Below are positions 40,997 to 48,480 of a stretch of 64,000 bases of DNA, in pieces. The stretch is from Lentzea flava (GTDB taxonomy: Bacteria; Actinomycetota; Actinomycetes; Mycobacteriales; Pseudonocardiaceae), in the NCBI RefSeq assembly GCF_014648475.1, contig NZ_BMRE01000022.1, positions 1-64,000 on the forward strand. Reading direction: 5' to 3'. The number at the start of each line of letters is the position of its first letter. Within the stretch, counting starts at the first letter, position 1. The notes below the pieces were generated by a model. The model was not told the origin of the DNA, did no database searches, and saw only the letters and a list, made by a program, of their open reading frames with translations. Made by a program: the position numbers and the translations under genes.

Positions 40997-41031
40997 GCAT
41001 TGAGCGTCGAGGCGGCGCGGGCATCGGGCCA

Positions 41032-41045
41032 GGGACCTGGGTCGC
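41032..41045. promoter_or_regulatory. DosR-like box in the 40997-41087 divergent region
   Basis: GGGACCTGGGTCGC matches well in the left arm. It is 36 bases from the membrane-protein gene and 43 from the metallohydrolase gene. Confidence 0.5.
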
Positions 41046-41054
41046 CCCTGCCAC

Positions 41055-41068
41055 GGGCCTTTCGCCCA
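41055..41068. promoter_or_regulatory. Second DosR-like element in the 40997-41087 region
   Basis: GGGCCTTTCGCCCA is symmetrical but has GCCC in place of GTCC. At 20 bases from the GTG at 41088 it is unusually close; adjacent boxes of this sort could allow cooperative binding with 41032. Confidence 0.3.
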
Positions 41069-41087
41069 CGGGCGGGATGATGCGCCG

Positions 41088-42002
41088 GTGAAGTTCTGGT
41101 TGAGCCGTCCTGACGTGCGCCGCCTGCCTGCGGCTTTCCAGGCGAGCACGGCTGAAGCCGAGGTCACGGCCCGTTTTCTGGGCACCAGCTCGGTGTTGCT
41201 GAGCGACGGGCACACCGCCGTGCTGAGCGACGGCTTCGTCACCCGGCCAGGGCTCGCGCGGGTCGCGCTCGGCCGGATCGCGCCCGACCGGCGTGTCGTC
41301 GAGCAGGCGCGGCGGCGGCTGGGCACACCGCCGATCGCCGCCGTCGTGTGCGTGCATTCGCATTACGACCACGCGTTGGATGCTCCCGTGTGGGCGTCGC
41401 TGACCGGGGCGGAGCTGGTCGGCTCGGAGTCCACCGCGAACGTCGGCCGCGGCCTCGGCGTGCCGGAGCGGAGCCTGCGGGTCGTCGGCGACGGTGACAC
41501 GCTCTCGTACGGCGGGTTCGGGCTGACGTTCGTGGAGTCCGTGCACAGCCCCGGCGATCACTACCCCGGCACGGTGGACGCACCGCTGATCCCGCCGCGC
41601 CGGAGCCGGGAGTGGCGGACCGGTGCCGTCTACTCGGTGTTCGTCTCGCACGCACGGGGAACGGTTCTGCTGCATGCGAGCGCGGGTTTCCGGCCTGGGG
41701 CGTTGCACGGCCGGCGGGCGGACGTCGTGTACCTCGGCGTCGGCACGCTCGGCAGGCAGCCGCTCGGGTACGTCGAGGCGTACTGGGACGAGGTGGTGCG
41801 GGCGACCGGCGCGCACCGGGTGGTGCTGGTGCACTGGGACGACTTCTTCGTCGCGCTGGACAAGCCGTTGCGCCCCTTGCCCTACCTGGCCGACGACCTG
41901 GACCTCACCGTGCGGCGCCTGTCCGCGCTGGCGAGGCGCGACGACGTCGAGGTGGTGCTGCCGGTGGCGTGGCAGCCGGCCGACCCGTTCGCGGCGCGCT
42001 GA
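41088..42002 (+). CDS. Metallo-beta-lactamase-fold hydrolase (UlaG/RomA-like)
   Basis: A 304-residue MBL-fold protein. The metal motif is HSHYDHALDAP (about 88-98, HxHxDH), with later ligands in SVHSPGDHYPG (about 147-157) and VLVHWDDFFVALDKP (about 249-263). The N-terminal segment VTARFLGTSSVLLSDGHTAVLSDG is the strand pair that opens such enzymes. Proteins of this branch have been called N-acyl-phosphatidylethanolamine or lactonase-like hydrolases, and the substrate cannot be assigned here. GTG 41088. Followed after 74 bases by the P-type ATPase gene on the same strand, which has its own box. Confidence 0.75.
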   Translation: MKFWLSRPDVRRLPAAFQASTAEAEVTARFLGTSSVLLSDGHTAVLSDGFVTRPGLARVALGRIAPDRRVVEQARRRLGTPPIAAVVCVHSHYDHALDAPVWASLTGAELVGSESTANVGRGLGVPERSLRVVGDGDTLSYGGFGLTFVESVHSPGDHYPGTVDAPLIPPRRSREWRTGAVYSVFVSHARGTVLLHASAGFRPGALHGRRADVVYLGVGTLGRQPLGYVEAYWDEVVRATGAHRVVLVHWDDFFVALDKPLRPLPYLADDLDLTVRRLSALARRDDVEVVLPVAWQPADPFAAR

Positions 42003-42005
42003 CGG

Positions 42006-42019
42006 GGGCCAGAGGTCCC
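42006..42019. promoter_or_regulatory. DosR-like box upstream of the P-type ATPase gene
   Basis: GGGCCAGAGGTCCC, 58 bases before the ATG at 42077; it starts right after the stop of the metallohydrolase gene. Confidence 0.6.
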
Positions 42020-42076
42020 TGATCGCTGGGACGTCACGCCCTGGGAGTCACCCGCCGATCTCGTTGTGATGCAGTC

Positions 42077-44644
42077 ATGACTGTCGCGACAACGGGACTT
42101 TCCTCGGCCGAGGCGGCGAGACGACTGCGGGACGACGGGCCGAACGCGCTGCCCCAGGCGCGGCGGCGGCATCCGTTGCTGCTGCTGGTGGAACAGCTGG
42201 TGCACTTCTTCGCGCTCATGCTGTGGGGTGCGGCGGTGCTGGCGGCGGTCGCCGGGATGCCCGCGCTGGCGGTGGCCATCGTCGTCGTGGTGGTGCTGAA
42301 CGGGGTGTTCGCGTTCGCCCAGGAGTACCGGGCCGATCGCGCGGCCCAGCGGCTGCGCGACCTGATGCCGGTGCGGGCCACGGTGCGCAGGGACGGGCAT
42401 CTCCGTCAGGTCGACGCCTCCGAGCTGGTCGTCGGGGACGAGCTGGTGCTGGAGGCGGGCGCACGGGTCTGCGCCGACGGCGAGGTGCTGACCGCGGCGG
42501 GGCTCGCCGTCGACGAGTCGATGCTCACCGGGGAGAGCGTGCCGACGAGGCCTGTTGTGGGGCAGCAGGTCTACGCGGGCACGTACGTCGCGGAAGGCGA
42601 GGCATCGGTCTCGGTCACCGGGACCGGCGGGCACACGCGGCTCGCCGGCATCGCGGCGCTGACGCTGGAGGCGAAGCCGCCGCGCAGCCCGCTCGCGGCT
42701 CAGCTGCACAAGGTCGTCGTCGTGGTCGCGGTGATGGCGATCGCGATCGGTGCGGTGTTCTTCGGAGTCGCCGTGCTGCTGGGGCTGCCGCTCGCCGAGG
42801 GCTTCCTGTTCGCCATCGGTGTCACGGTGGCGCTCGTGCCGGAAGGGTTGCTGCCGACCGTCACCCTCTCGCTGGCCAGAGCGGCGCAGAGCATGGCGGC
42901 GAAGAACGCGTTGGTGCGCAGGCTCGACTCGGTCGAGACGCTCGGTGCGACGACGTTCATCTGCACCGACAAGACCGGCACGCTGACCCGCAACGAGATG
43001 TCCGTCGTGCACGTGTGGACGCCGCTCGGCGATGTCTCCGTGCGCGGCAACGGTTATGAGCCGACCGGTTCGGTGGAGGGCTCTCTCGCGGCGGTCAAGC
43101 AGGTGCGCGACCTCGCGTCCACCGCCAAGCGGTGCTCGCCCGGCGCCCACGCCCGGCATCACGACGACAGGTGGCTGCCGGTCGGTGATCCGATGGAGGT
43201 CGCCCTGCACGTCCTCGCCGCACGCGTGGGGGTGGACGGGCCGTCGGCGGACGCCGTGCGGTTCCCGTTCGACCCGAGGCGGCGCCGATCGTCCGTTGTG
43301 GACTCCGACGGCGTGCACGTGACCGGCGCTCCTGACTCGGTGTTGCCGCTCTGCGTGGACACCCGCGGTGCTCAGGACGCGATCGCCGCGCTGGCCAGGC
43401 GAGGACTGCGGGTGCTCGCGGTGGCCCGCAGGCCGGCCCGGCCGGACGACGACACCTGGCAGCGCGCCGAACGCGACCTGGAGCTGCTGGGACTGGTCGG
43501 CCTGCAGGACCCGCCGCGCGACGACGTGGCGGAGGCCATCGCCTCGTGCCGGTCCGCGGGCATCCGCATCGCCATGATCACCGGCGACCACCCGGCCACC
43601 GCGCAGGCCATCGCCGAACAGGTGGGCCTGCTCGGCCACGACCGCCTCGTCGTCGAGGGATCGGCCCTGCCCGCCGACCCCGACGAGCTCGGCGAGCTGC
43701 TCGACCGCGACGGTGTCGTGGTCGCCCGCGTCACGCCGGAGGACAAGCTGCGCATCGCGAAGGCCTTGCAGCGCAGAGGACACGTGGTCGCGATGACGGG
43801 CGACGGCGTGAACGACGGCCCGGCGTTGCGCGCGGCCGACATCGGCGTCGCGATGGGCGCGTCCGGCACCGACGTGGCCCGGGAGGCCGCCGACCTCGTG
43901 CTGCTGGACGACCACTTCGGCACCATCGTCGCGGCCGTCGAGCTGGGCCGGGCGACGTTCGCGAACATCCGCCGCTTCCTCACCTACCACCTCACCGACA
44001 ACGTCGCCGAGCTCACCCCGTTCGTCGTGTGGGCCTTGTCGGGAGGCTCGATCCCGCTGGCCATCACCGTGCTGCAGGTGCTGGCCCTGGACATCGGCAC
44101 CGACCTGCTGCCCGCGCTCGCCCTGGGCGCGGAGCCGCCGAACAAGCGCACGATGCGCGGACGTCTGCGCACCGGATCGCTGATCGACGGCGGCGTGCTG
44201 CGCCGGGTCTTCCTCGTGCTCGGACCGGCGGAGGCCGTGATGTCGATGCTGGCGTTCCTGGTGGTGCTCCACGTGGGTGGCTGGCGGCTCGGCCAGGCGC
44301 CGGACGCCGGGTTGCTCGCGGTCGCGTCCGGCACCGCGTTCACGGCGATCGTGCTCGGCCAGCTGGCCAACGCGTACGCGTGCCGCAGCGCGACCCGCCC
44401 GGTGCCGCGGATCGGCCTGCGCGGCAACAGGTTGCTGCTGTGGGCCGTGGTGTTCGAACTGGCGGTGCTCGGCGTTTTCCTGTTCGTCCCACCATTGCCG
44501 GACCTGCTCGGCGGGCACGCGCCGTCCGCGCTCGGCTGGGTGCTGGCTCTCGCCGCGGTCCCGGTCGTGGTGCTGGCGGACGCCGCGGCGAAAGCGGTCC
44601 TGATGCGCGGACTGCGGCGGCGGGATCGGCCCCTTACGCCGTGA
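42077..44644 (+). CDS. P-type cation-transporting ATPase, CtpF/type II-like
   Basis: An 855-residue P-type ATPase. Phosphorylation motif TDKTGTLT with Asp298; actuator motif LTGESVP (about 153); hinge MTGDGVNDGPALRAADIGVAMG (split, about 573-594). Membrane helix M4 has ALVPEGLLPTVTLSL, close to the type II (SERCA and Na/K-ATPase) pattern, and M6 has LALDIGTDLLPAL. There is no N-terminal heavy-metal domain or CPx motif, so Ca2+, Na+/K+ or Mg2+ are more likely than copper or zinc. M. tuberculosis CtpF (Rv1997), DosR-controlled, is the closest functional parallel. A DosR-like box lies 58 bases upstream. Confidence 0.9.
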   Translation: MTVATTGLSSAEAARRLRDDGPNALPQARRRHPLLLLVEQLVHFFALMLWGAAVLAAVAGMPALAVAIVVVVVLNGVFAFAQEYRADRAAQRLRDLMPVRATVRRDGHLRQVDASELVVGDELVLEAGARVCADGEVLTAAGLAVDESMLTGESVPTRPVVGQQVYAGTYVAEGEASVSVTGTGGHTRLAGIAALTLEAKPPRSPLAAQLHKVVVVVAVMAIAIGAVFFGVAVLLGLPLAEGFLFAIGVTVALVPEGLLPTVTLSLARAAQSMAAKNALVRRLDSVETLGATTFICTDKTGTLTRNEMSVVHVWTPLGDVSVRGNGYEPTGSVEGSLAAVKQVRDLASTAKRCSPGAHARHHDDRWLPVGDPMEVALHVLAARVGVDGPSADAVRFPFDPRRRRSSVVDSDGVHVTGAPDSVLPLCVDTRGAQDAIAALARRGLRVLAVARRPARPDDDTWQRAERDLELLGLVGLQDPPRDDVAEAIASCRSAGIRIAMITGDHPATAQAIAEQVGLLGHDRLVVEGSALPADPDELGELLDRDGVVVARVTPEDKLRIAKALQRRGHVVAMTGDGVNDGPALRAADIGVAMGASGTDVAREAADLVLLDDHFGTIVAAVELGRATFANIRRFLTYHLTDNVAELTPFVVWALSGGSIPLAITVLQVLALDIGTDLLPALALGAEPPNKRTMRGRLRTGSLIDGGVLRRVFLVLGPAEAVMSMLAFLVVLHVGGWRLGQAPDAGLLAVASGTAFTAIVLGQLANAYACRSATRPVPRIGLRGNRLLLWAVVFELAVLGVFLFVPPLPDLLGGHAPSALGWVLALAAVPVVVLADAAAKAVLMRGLRRRDRPLTP

Positions 44645-44669
44645 CGGCCAATGCCACAGAGTGGCTGGC

Positions 44670-44789
44670 ATGACGAGTACACCGATCTTCGATGCGCTCG
44701 CCGCGGAACTCGAGGCCGCGGAGCAGGTTCCCGAGCAGGCAAGCCACTCGGCTGAGCAGTCCGATCAGCTGAGTGGCAGCCTGGACTGA
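44670..44789 (+). CDS. Possible 39-residue small protein
   Basis: An ATG 26 bases after the ATPase stop opens a 39-codon frame (MTSTPIFDALAAELEAAEQ, then a Gln/Ser-rich end) with third-position G/C bias like real genes. The first half would be an amphipathic helix. No good ribosome binding site is visible, and its end lies five bases before the convergent phosphoribosyltransferase stop. It could be translated by coupling after the ATPase, or be chance. Confidence 0.35.
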   Translation: MTSTPIFDALAAELEAAEQVPEQASHSAEQSDQLSGSLD

Positions 44790-44793
44790 CGGG

Positions 44794-45339
44794 TCACGAA
44801 CTCTCCAGGCACACCACGTCATCGGCCTCCTCGTGAAGCACGCCGAGGAGGCCGGCCGCGACGACCGGCGCCGCGAAGACCACTCGGCCGGCTCCCCGTG
44901 CGCGGGCCACGCGGCACGCGGTGCGCGCGACGGCTCCCGTCACGGTGCCGCCGTCCACCACGACGGCGGTCCGGCCGGCGAGCGGGAGCGCGGTGCGCGC
45001 CTCCCGGTAGCGGCGCGCACGCCTGCCGAGCGCGGCCCGCTCCCGTGCCTCCGCGCGTTCCAGGTCCATCAACGTGACCCGGCAGGTCATCAGCACCGGC
45101 AGATCGACGACGTACACACCGCCCTCGCCGATGGCCCCCATCACCAGTTCCGGCCGGTGCGGCACGCCCAGCTCGTGCACCACCACGACGTCGAGCGGAG
45201 CGCCGAGCGATCTCGCCACCTCGTGAGCGACGGGAACACCGCCGCGGGCCAGGCCCAGCACCACCACGTCCTGGCCACGCAGGTGCGTCAACCGTTCGGC
45301 GAGCAGCCGCCCTGCCTCGGCTCGATCGGCGAAGCGCAT
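44794..45339 (-). CDS. Phosphoribosyltransferase-like protein with a degenerate PRPP loop
   Basis: A 181-residue relative of the phosphoribosyltransferase domain at 5402-6711, with the same N-terminus (MRFADRAEAGRLLAERL) and LGLARGGVPVAHEVARSL. The PRPP-binding loop, normally VVDDGxATGAT, reads VVVDGGTVTGAVARTA (about 120-135): the second acidic residue is Gly and the Thr of ATGAT is Val. The metal site HELGVPHRPELVMGAIGEGG is also changed (HEL for RKL). Catalytic loss or a binding-only role is likely. It lacks the usual C-terminal ~35 residues. A DosR-like box lies 36 bases before the ATG. Confidence 0.75.
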   Translation of the reverse strand: MRFADRAEAGRLLAERLTHLRGQDVVVLGLARGGVPVAHEVARSLGAPLDVVVVHELGVPHRPELVMGAIGEGGVYVVDLPVLMTCRVTLMDLERAEARERAALGRRARRYREARTALPLAGRTAVVVDGGTVTGAVARTACRVARARGAGRVVFAAPVVAAGLLGVLHEEADDVVCLESS

Positions 45340-45374
45340 GGCCCGATCGTGTGCCGGCCGGCCTGCGGGGGATA

Positions 45375-45388
45375 GGGACGTTGGTCAC
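45375..45388. promoter_or_regulatory. DosR-like box upstream of the degenerate phosphoribosyltransferase gene
   Basis: GGGACGTTGGTCAC, 36 bases before the start at 45339, within the short gap after the ABC permease gene. Confidence 0.5.
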
Positions 45389-45418
45389 TGGCGGGGAAGG
45401 CGAACGACGGCACTCGGG

Positions 45419-46219
45419 TCAGGCCCTGACCTCCCGCCGCTCGAACGCCACCGCCGCGCCCGCCACGCCAGCCGCGGTGAGCACGACCAAGCCGACCAGC
45501 CCCAGCCAGTTCGGCGAGCCGGTCAGCGCGTCGTTCACCGCGGCGTGGTGGAACGGCGAAAGCACCCGCCACGGCCGCAACCCGTCGGACAGCGAGGACA
45601 GGGCGTCCAGCAGATAGGTCAGCAGCCCCAGCCCGACCGGGACGGCGACGGCCAGCCCCGGCCTGCCGGTCAGCGCGCCGGTCAGCAGCGCCAGCGCGCC
45701 GAACGGCAAGGCCACCACGGCACTCGCGACGACCGCCATGACCATGTCCGGCCACGGCACCCCGAGCCCCACGACACCGTTGCCCACCAACAACACCAGG
45801 GCGAACACGACGGTGACGACCGCGACCGACGCGAGCACCGCGAGCGCCTTGTCGAGCAGCACGCGGGTGCGGGAGACCGGGTTGGCCAGCAACAGGTCCA
45901 GCGTGTGCGCCTTCTCCTCGCCCGCGGTCGCCCTGGACGCCTGACCGATGGCGATGCCGAGCAGCACCAACGGCGCGAGGAACCCGAACACCTCGCCCTG
46001 CAGGTACCCGACGCCGCTCGCGAGGGACTGGCGGACGTTGAACAACGCCTTGAAGGACTCGGGATAGGACTCGAGGAGCTTCTCGAACTCGCCGGCCGCG
46101 TCGCGCACCGCCGGGAACACGGCGAGCTGCAGCGCCACGCTCGCCACCAGGGCGATGCCCCAGCCGAGGGTGCTGCCCCTGTTGTCCCGCACCGACTTCG
46201 TCACCAGCTCAGTCGTCAT
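45419..46219 (-). CDS. ABC-2 type transporter permease
   Basis: A 266-residue permease with six hydrophobic segments (LGWGIALVASVALQLAVF, FLAPLVLLGIAIG, ALAVLASVAVVTVVFALVLLVG, MAVVASAVVALPFGALALL, LAVAVPVGLGLLTYLL, LVGLVVLTAAGVAGAAVAF). The segment GEEKAHTLDLLLANPVSRTRVLLDKAL is typical of ABC-2 permeases. It works with the ATPase at 46209, which it overlaps by 11 bases. Only one permease gene is present, so a homodimer is expected. Substrate unknown. Confidence 0.85.
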   Translation of the reverse strand: MTTELVTKSVRDNRGSTLGWGIALVASVALQLAVFPAVRDAAGEFEKLLESYPESFKALFNVRQSLASGVGYLQGEVFGFLAPLVLLGIAIGQASRATAGEEKAHTLDLLLANPVSRTRVLLDKALAVLASVAVVTVVFALVLLVGNGVVGLGVPWPDMVMAVVASAVVALPFGALALLTGALTGRPGLAVAVPVGLGLLTYLLDALSSLSDGLRPWRVLSPFHHAAVNDALTGSPNWLGLVGLVVLTAAGVAGAAVAFERREVRA

Positions 46220-47099
46220 CGCCGCGCTCCTCGGTGTAGTGCACGAAGATGTCCTCGAGGTCCGGCTCGTGACTCGTCACGTTGACCAGCGGGAACCGGG
46301 CCGCGGCGCGCACCAGCTCGCCCACCGCGCCCGAGACCCGGCACCGCACCTCCGTGCCGCTCGCCTGCACCGCGTCCCGCACACCGGGGATTCCGCTGAA
46401 CGACGCGGCCGAGACGTCCTCGGCGAAGGTGAAGGTGAGCTCCCGCACCGCGTTGGCCTTCAACGACGCCACCGTGTCCTGCACGACCAGGCTGCCCGCC
46501 AGCAGGATCCCGACCCGGTCGGCCACCTGCTCGACCTCGGACAGCACGTGCGACGAGAACAGCACGGTGCCGCCGCCGTCGACGTACTCGCGCAGATACG
46601 CGTGGAACTCCCGCTGTGCCAACGGGTCGAGGCCGCTCGCCGGTTCGTCGAGGACGACGAGGTCCGGACGATGACCGAACGCCTGCACGATCCCGAGCTT
46701 CTGCCGGTTGCCCTTCGAGAGCTCACCGGCCTCGCGGTCGAGGTCCAGGTCGAGCCGCTTGGCGAGCCGCACCGCCTCGCCGAGGTCGGTGTGCGAGCGC
46801 ATGGCCCCGCAGAAGCGCAGGTAGTCGGCGCCGGTCAGGCGGTCGTAGAGCACGAGATCGCCGGGCAGGTACCCGATCCGGCCGCGCAACCGCGGTGACA
46901 TCGGCTCGCCGAACAACGTGATGCTGCCGCTTGTCGGCCTGATGACGTCGATCAGCAACCGCAACGTCGTCGTCTTCCCCGCGCCGTTGGGGCCGAGCAG
47001 CCCGTAGACCTCACCGGCGTGCACTTCGAGGTTCAGGTTCCGCAGGGCGACTGTCCTGCCGTACCGCTTGGTGAGCTGACGGGTGCTGATGACGTTCAT
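46209..47099 (-). CDS. ABC transporter ATP-binding protein
   Basis: A 296-residue ATPase. Walker A GPNGAGKTT (about 37-45), Walker B LVVLDEPASGLDP (about 147-159), H-loop FSSHVLSEVEQ (about 180). The signature motif is LSKGNRQKLG rather than LSGGQ (about 125-134), a variant common in this exporter subfamily (compare CcmA/BcrA relatives). A ~75-residue C-terminal extension follows. It is coupled by ATGA to the SRPBCC-like gene upstream and overlaps the permease gene downstream. Confidence 0.88.
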   Translation of the reverse strand: MNVISTRQLTKRYGRTVALRNLNLEVHAGEVYGLLGPNGAGKTTTLRLLIDVIRPTSGSITLFGEPMSPRLRGRIGYLPGDLVLYDRLTGADYLRFCGAMRSHTDLGEAVRLAKRLDLDLDREAGELSKGNRQKLGIVQAFGHRPDLVVLDEPASGLDPLAQREFHAYLREYVDGGGTVLFSSHVLSEVEQVADRVGILLAGSLVVQDTVASLKANAVRELTFTFAEDVSAASFSGIPGVRDAVQASGTEVRCRVSGAVGELVRAAARFPLVNVTSHEPDLEDIFVHYTEERGDDD

Positions 47100-47689
47100 C
47101 GCACACCGCCCTTCTCCGCCGAGTTCTTGACGGTGCGCAGGATCGCGCGGCCGATGATGCCGACGAACGGCGTGCTGATCCGCCAGTAGCGGCGGAAGCT
47201 CAGCCACGCGTGCGGATCGGTGAGCACGACGCGCATCTCGGCGGTGACGATCGTCCTGCGCTGTCCGTAGGGCAGGGCCGAGATCGAGCAGACGACCTTG
47301 GCGTAGCCGGGTTCGGAGAAGTCGGAGAAGTCGCGGGCCTCGATCGGCACCCACTTGACGATCGGCTGCCACACCTTGCCGATGGCGCCGAACACCAGCT
47401 CCTGGCCCGGCTGCTCGCCCAGCACGACCCAGTCCGACCCCGCGGCGAGGTCGTTGATCGTCAGCCGGGTCCGCTGCCGCCGGGTGCCCCGCGAACGCCA
47501 CCGCTCCGGCAGTTCCCGCAGGCCCACGGCGGCGTTGACGAGGAAGCCGTGCAGGTCGGACAGGTCGAGGTCGTGCACCGCCTGATACGTGGACACCGGG
47601 TCGGCGTCCACGACGACGTGGTCGGTGCGGCCGAACTCACACCGCGGTGCGAACTGGTCGGCGAGGAGCGGGGATGGAAGGGGCGCCAT
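47096..47689 (-). CDS. SRPBCC/DUF2867-like protein of the ABC operon
   Basis: A 197-residue protein with the features of a START/polyketide-cyclase-like fold: DHVVVDADPVSTYQAVHDLDLSDLH split at the N-terminus (about 23-47), VVLGEQPGQELVFGAIGKVWQP (split, about 88-108), AKVVCSISALPYGQRRTIVTAEMRV (split, about 127-151), and a long final helix (LSFRRYWRISTPFVGIIGRAIL). The cavity would suit a lipid or other hydrophobic ligand. Its place ahead of an ABC exporter suggests handling of the exported molecule. It overlaps the upstream Usp gene by 53 bases. Confidence 0.65.
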   Translation of the reverse strand: MAPLPSPLLADQFAPRCEFGRTDHVVVDADPVSTYQAVHDLDLSDLHGFLVNAAVGLRELPERWRSRGTRRQRTRLTINDLAAGSDWVVLGEQPGQELVFGAIGKVWQPIVKWVPIEARDFSDFSEPGYAKVVCSISALPYGQRRTIVTAEMRVVLTDPHAWLSFRRYWRISTPFVGIIGRAILRTVKNSAEKGGVR

Positions 47690-48329
47690 GGCGTTCCTCC
47701 TGGACGGGTCGGTGCACGACGAGCACGGGGCAGGGGGCGTGGTGCAGCGCGGCCCTGGTCACCGCGCCGCACTCGCGGGTCTCTCCGGCGCCGACGATGA
47801 TGAGGTCGCTGTCCAGGCAGCGGCTGATGGCCTCGTGCGGCTGCCGGCGCACGAGCACGGCCGTGTGCAGATAGCCGCGGAGGAGTTCCGCTGAGCGCTC
47901 CAGGACCCAGCTGTGGTCGAAGTCGAGGTCCTGGCGCAGCACGGGCGGCGGCGCGGCGTGCAGCACGCGCAAGGCCGCACCGCGGCGCCGGGCGAGGCCG
48001 GCGGCGCGCGCCAGCACCGCCGCGTCGTCGTGGCCGCCGCTGACCAGCGCGGTGACCCGGCCGTGCAGCCCGTCCCGCGCGGCAGCGGTGCCGCGCACGA
48101 CCACCGCGTCGCAGCCGAGCGAGCACACGACGGGCAGCACGTGGCTGCCGAGCCCGAGCGGCGAGCTGGACGGACCCTGGTAGCCGACCACCACCAGCTG
48201 AGCGCGGAAGTCGTCGTGCAGGCTGTGCGCCTCCACCTCGGCGTCGACGAGCTTGGCGTGGGCAGCGGCCCAGCGCGCGGCCTCCTCGGTCGACGGCGAG
48301 CCGTCCACGATCACCACGACAGGTTCCAT
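47637..48329 (-). CDS. Universal stress protein, tandem with degenerate halves
   Basis: A 230-residue protein that reads as one and a half Usp domains. The N-terminal ~80 residues have the opening strand VVVIVDGSPSTEEAARWAA but run quickly into LVVVGYQGPSSSPLGLGSHVLP, skipping the middle of a normal Usp domain. The second domain (about 88-205) opens with VTALVSGGHDDAAVLARA and ends LIIVGAGETRECGAVTRAAL, lacking the G-x2-G-x9-G-S nucleotide loop. ATP binding is therefore doubtful. It is first in the operon with the SRPBCC and ABC genes; a DosR-like box lies 59 bases upstream. Confidence 0.75.
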   Translation of the reverse strand: MEPVVVIVDGSPSTEEAARWAAAHAKLVDAEVEAHSLHDDFRAQLVVVGYQGPSSSPLGLGSHVLPVVCSLGCDAVVVRGTAAARDGLHGRVTALVSGGHDDAAVLARAAGLARRRGAALRVLHAAPPPVLRQDLDFDHSWVLERSAELLRGYLHTAVLVRRQPHEAISRCLDSDLIIVGAGETRECGAVTRAALHHAPCPVLVVHRPVQEERHGAPSIPAPRRPVRTAV

Positions 48330-48387
48330 GGGTCAACGGTGGCCTGCGGAAACGGCAGCACCCAGAGCGCAACGCAGCCACTCGCCC

Positions 48388-48401
48388 GGGACGAAAGTCC
48401 T
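48388..48401. promoter_or_regulatory. DosR-like box between the Usp and metallo-RNase genes
   Basis: GGGACGAAAGTCCT is a close match to the M. tuberculosis core. It is 59 bases from the Usp start at 48329 and 79 bases from the ATG at 48481, so it may serve both. Confidence 0.65.
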
Positions 48402-48480
48402 GATGCCACGGGGCCTCGTGCCGGTGCGGGACGGGCGTGCGGGGAAGGACCGTGAGCTCCCGAGCACGAGGAGATCGACG

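Noticed and set aside
41882..44671. A 929-codon frame on the minus strand opposite the P-type ATPase gene
   Set aside because: It mirrors the real gene: rich in His, Arg, Gln and Gly from the reverse complement of GC-rich codons, with no motif, while the plus strand carries a full set of P-type ATPase motifs.
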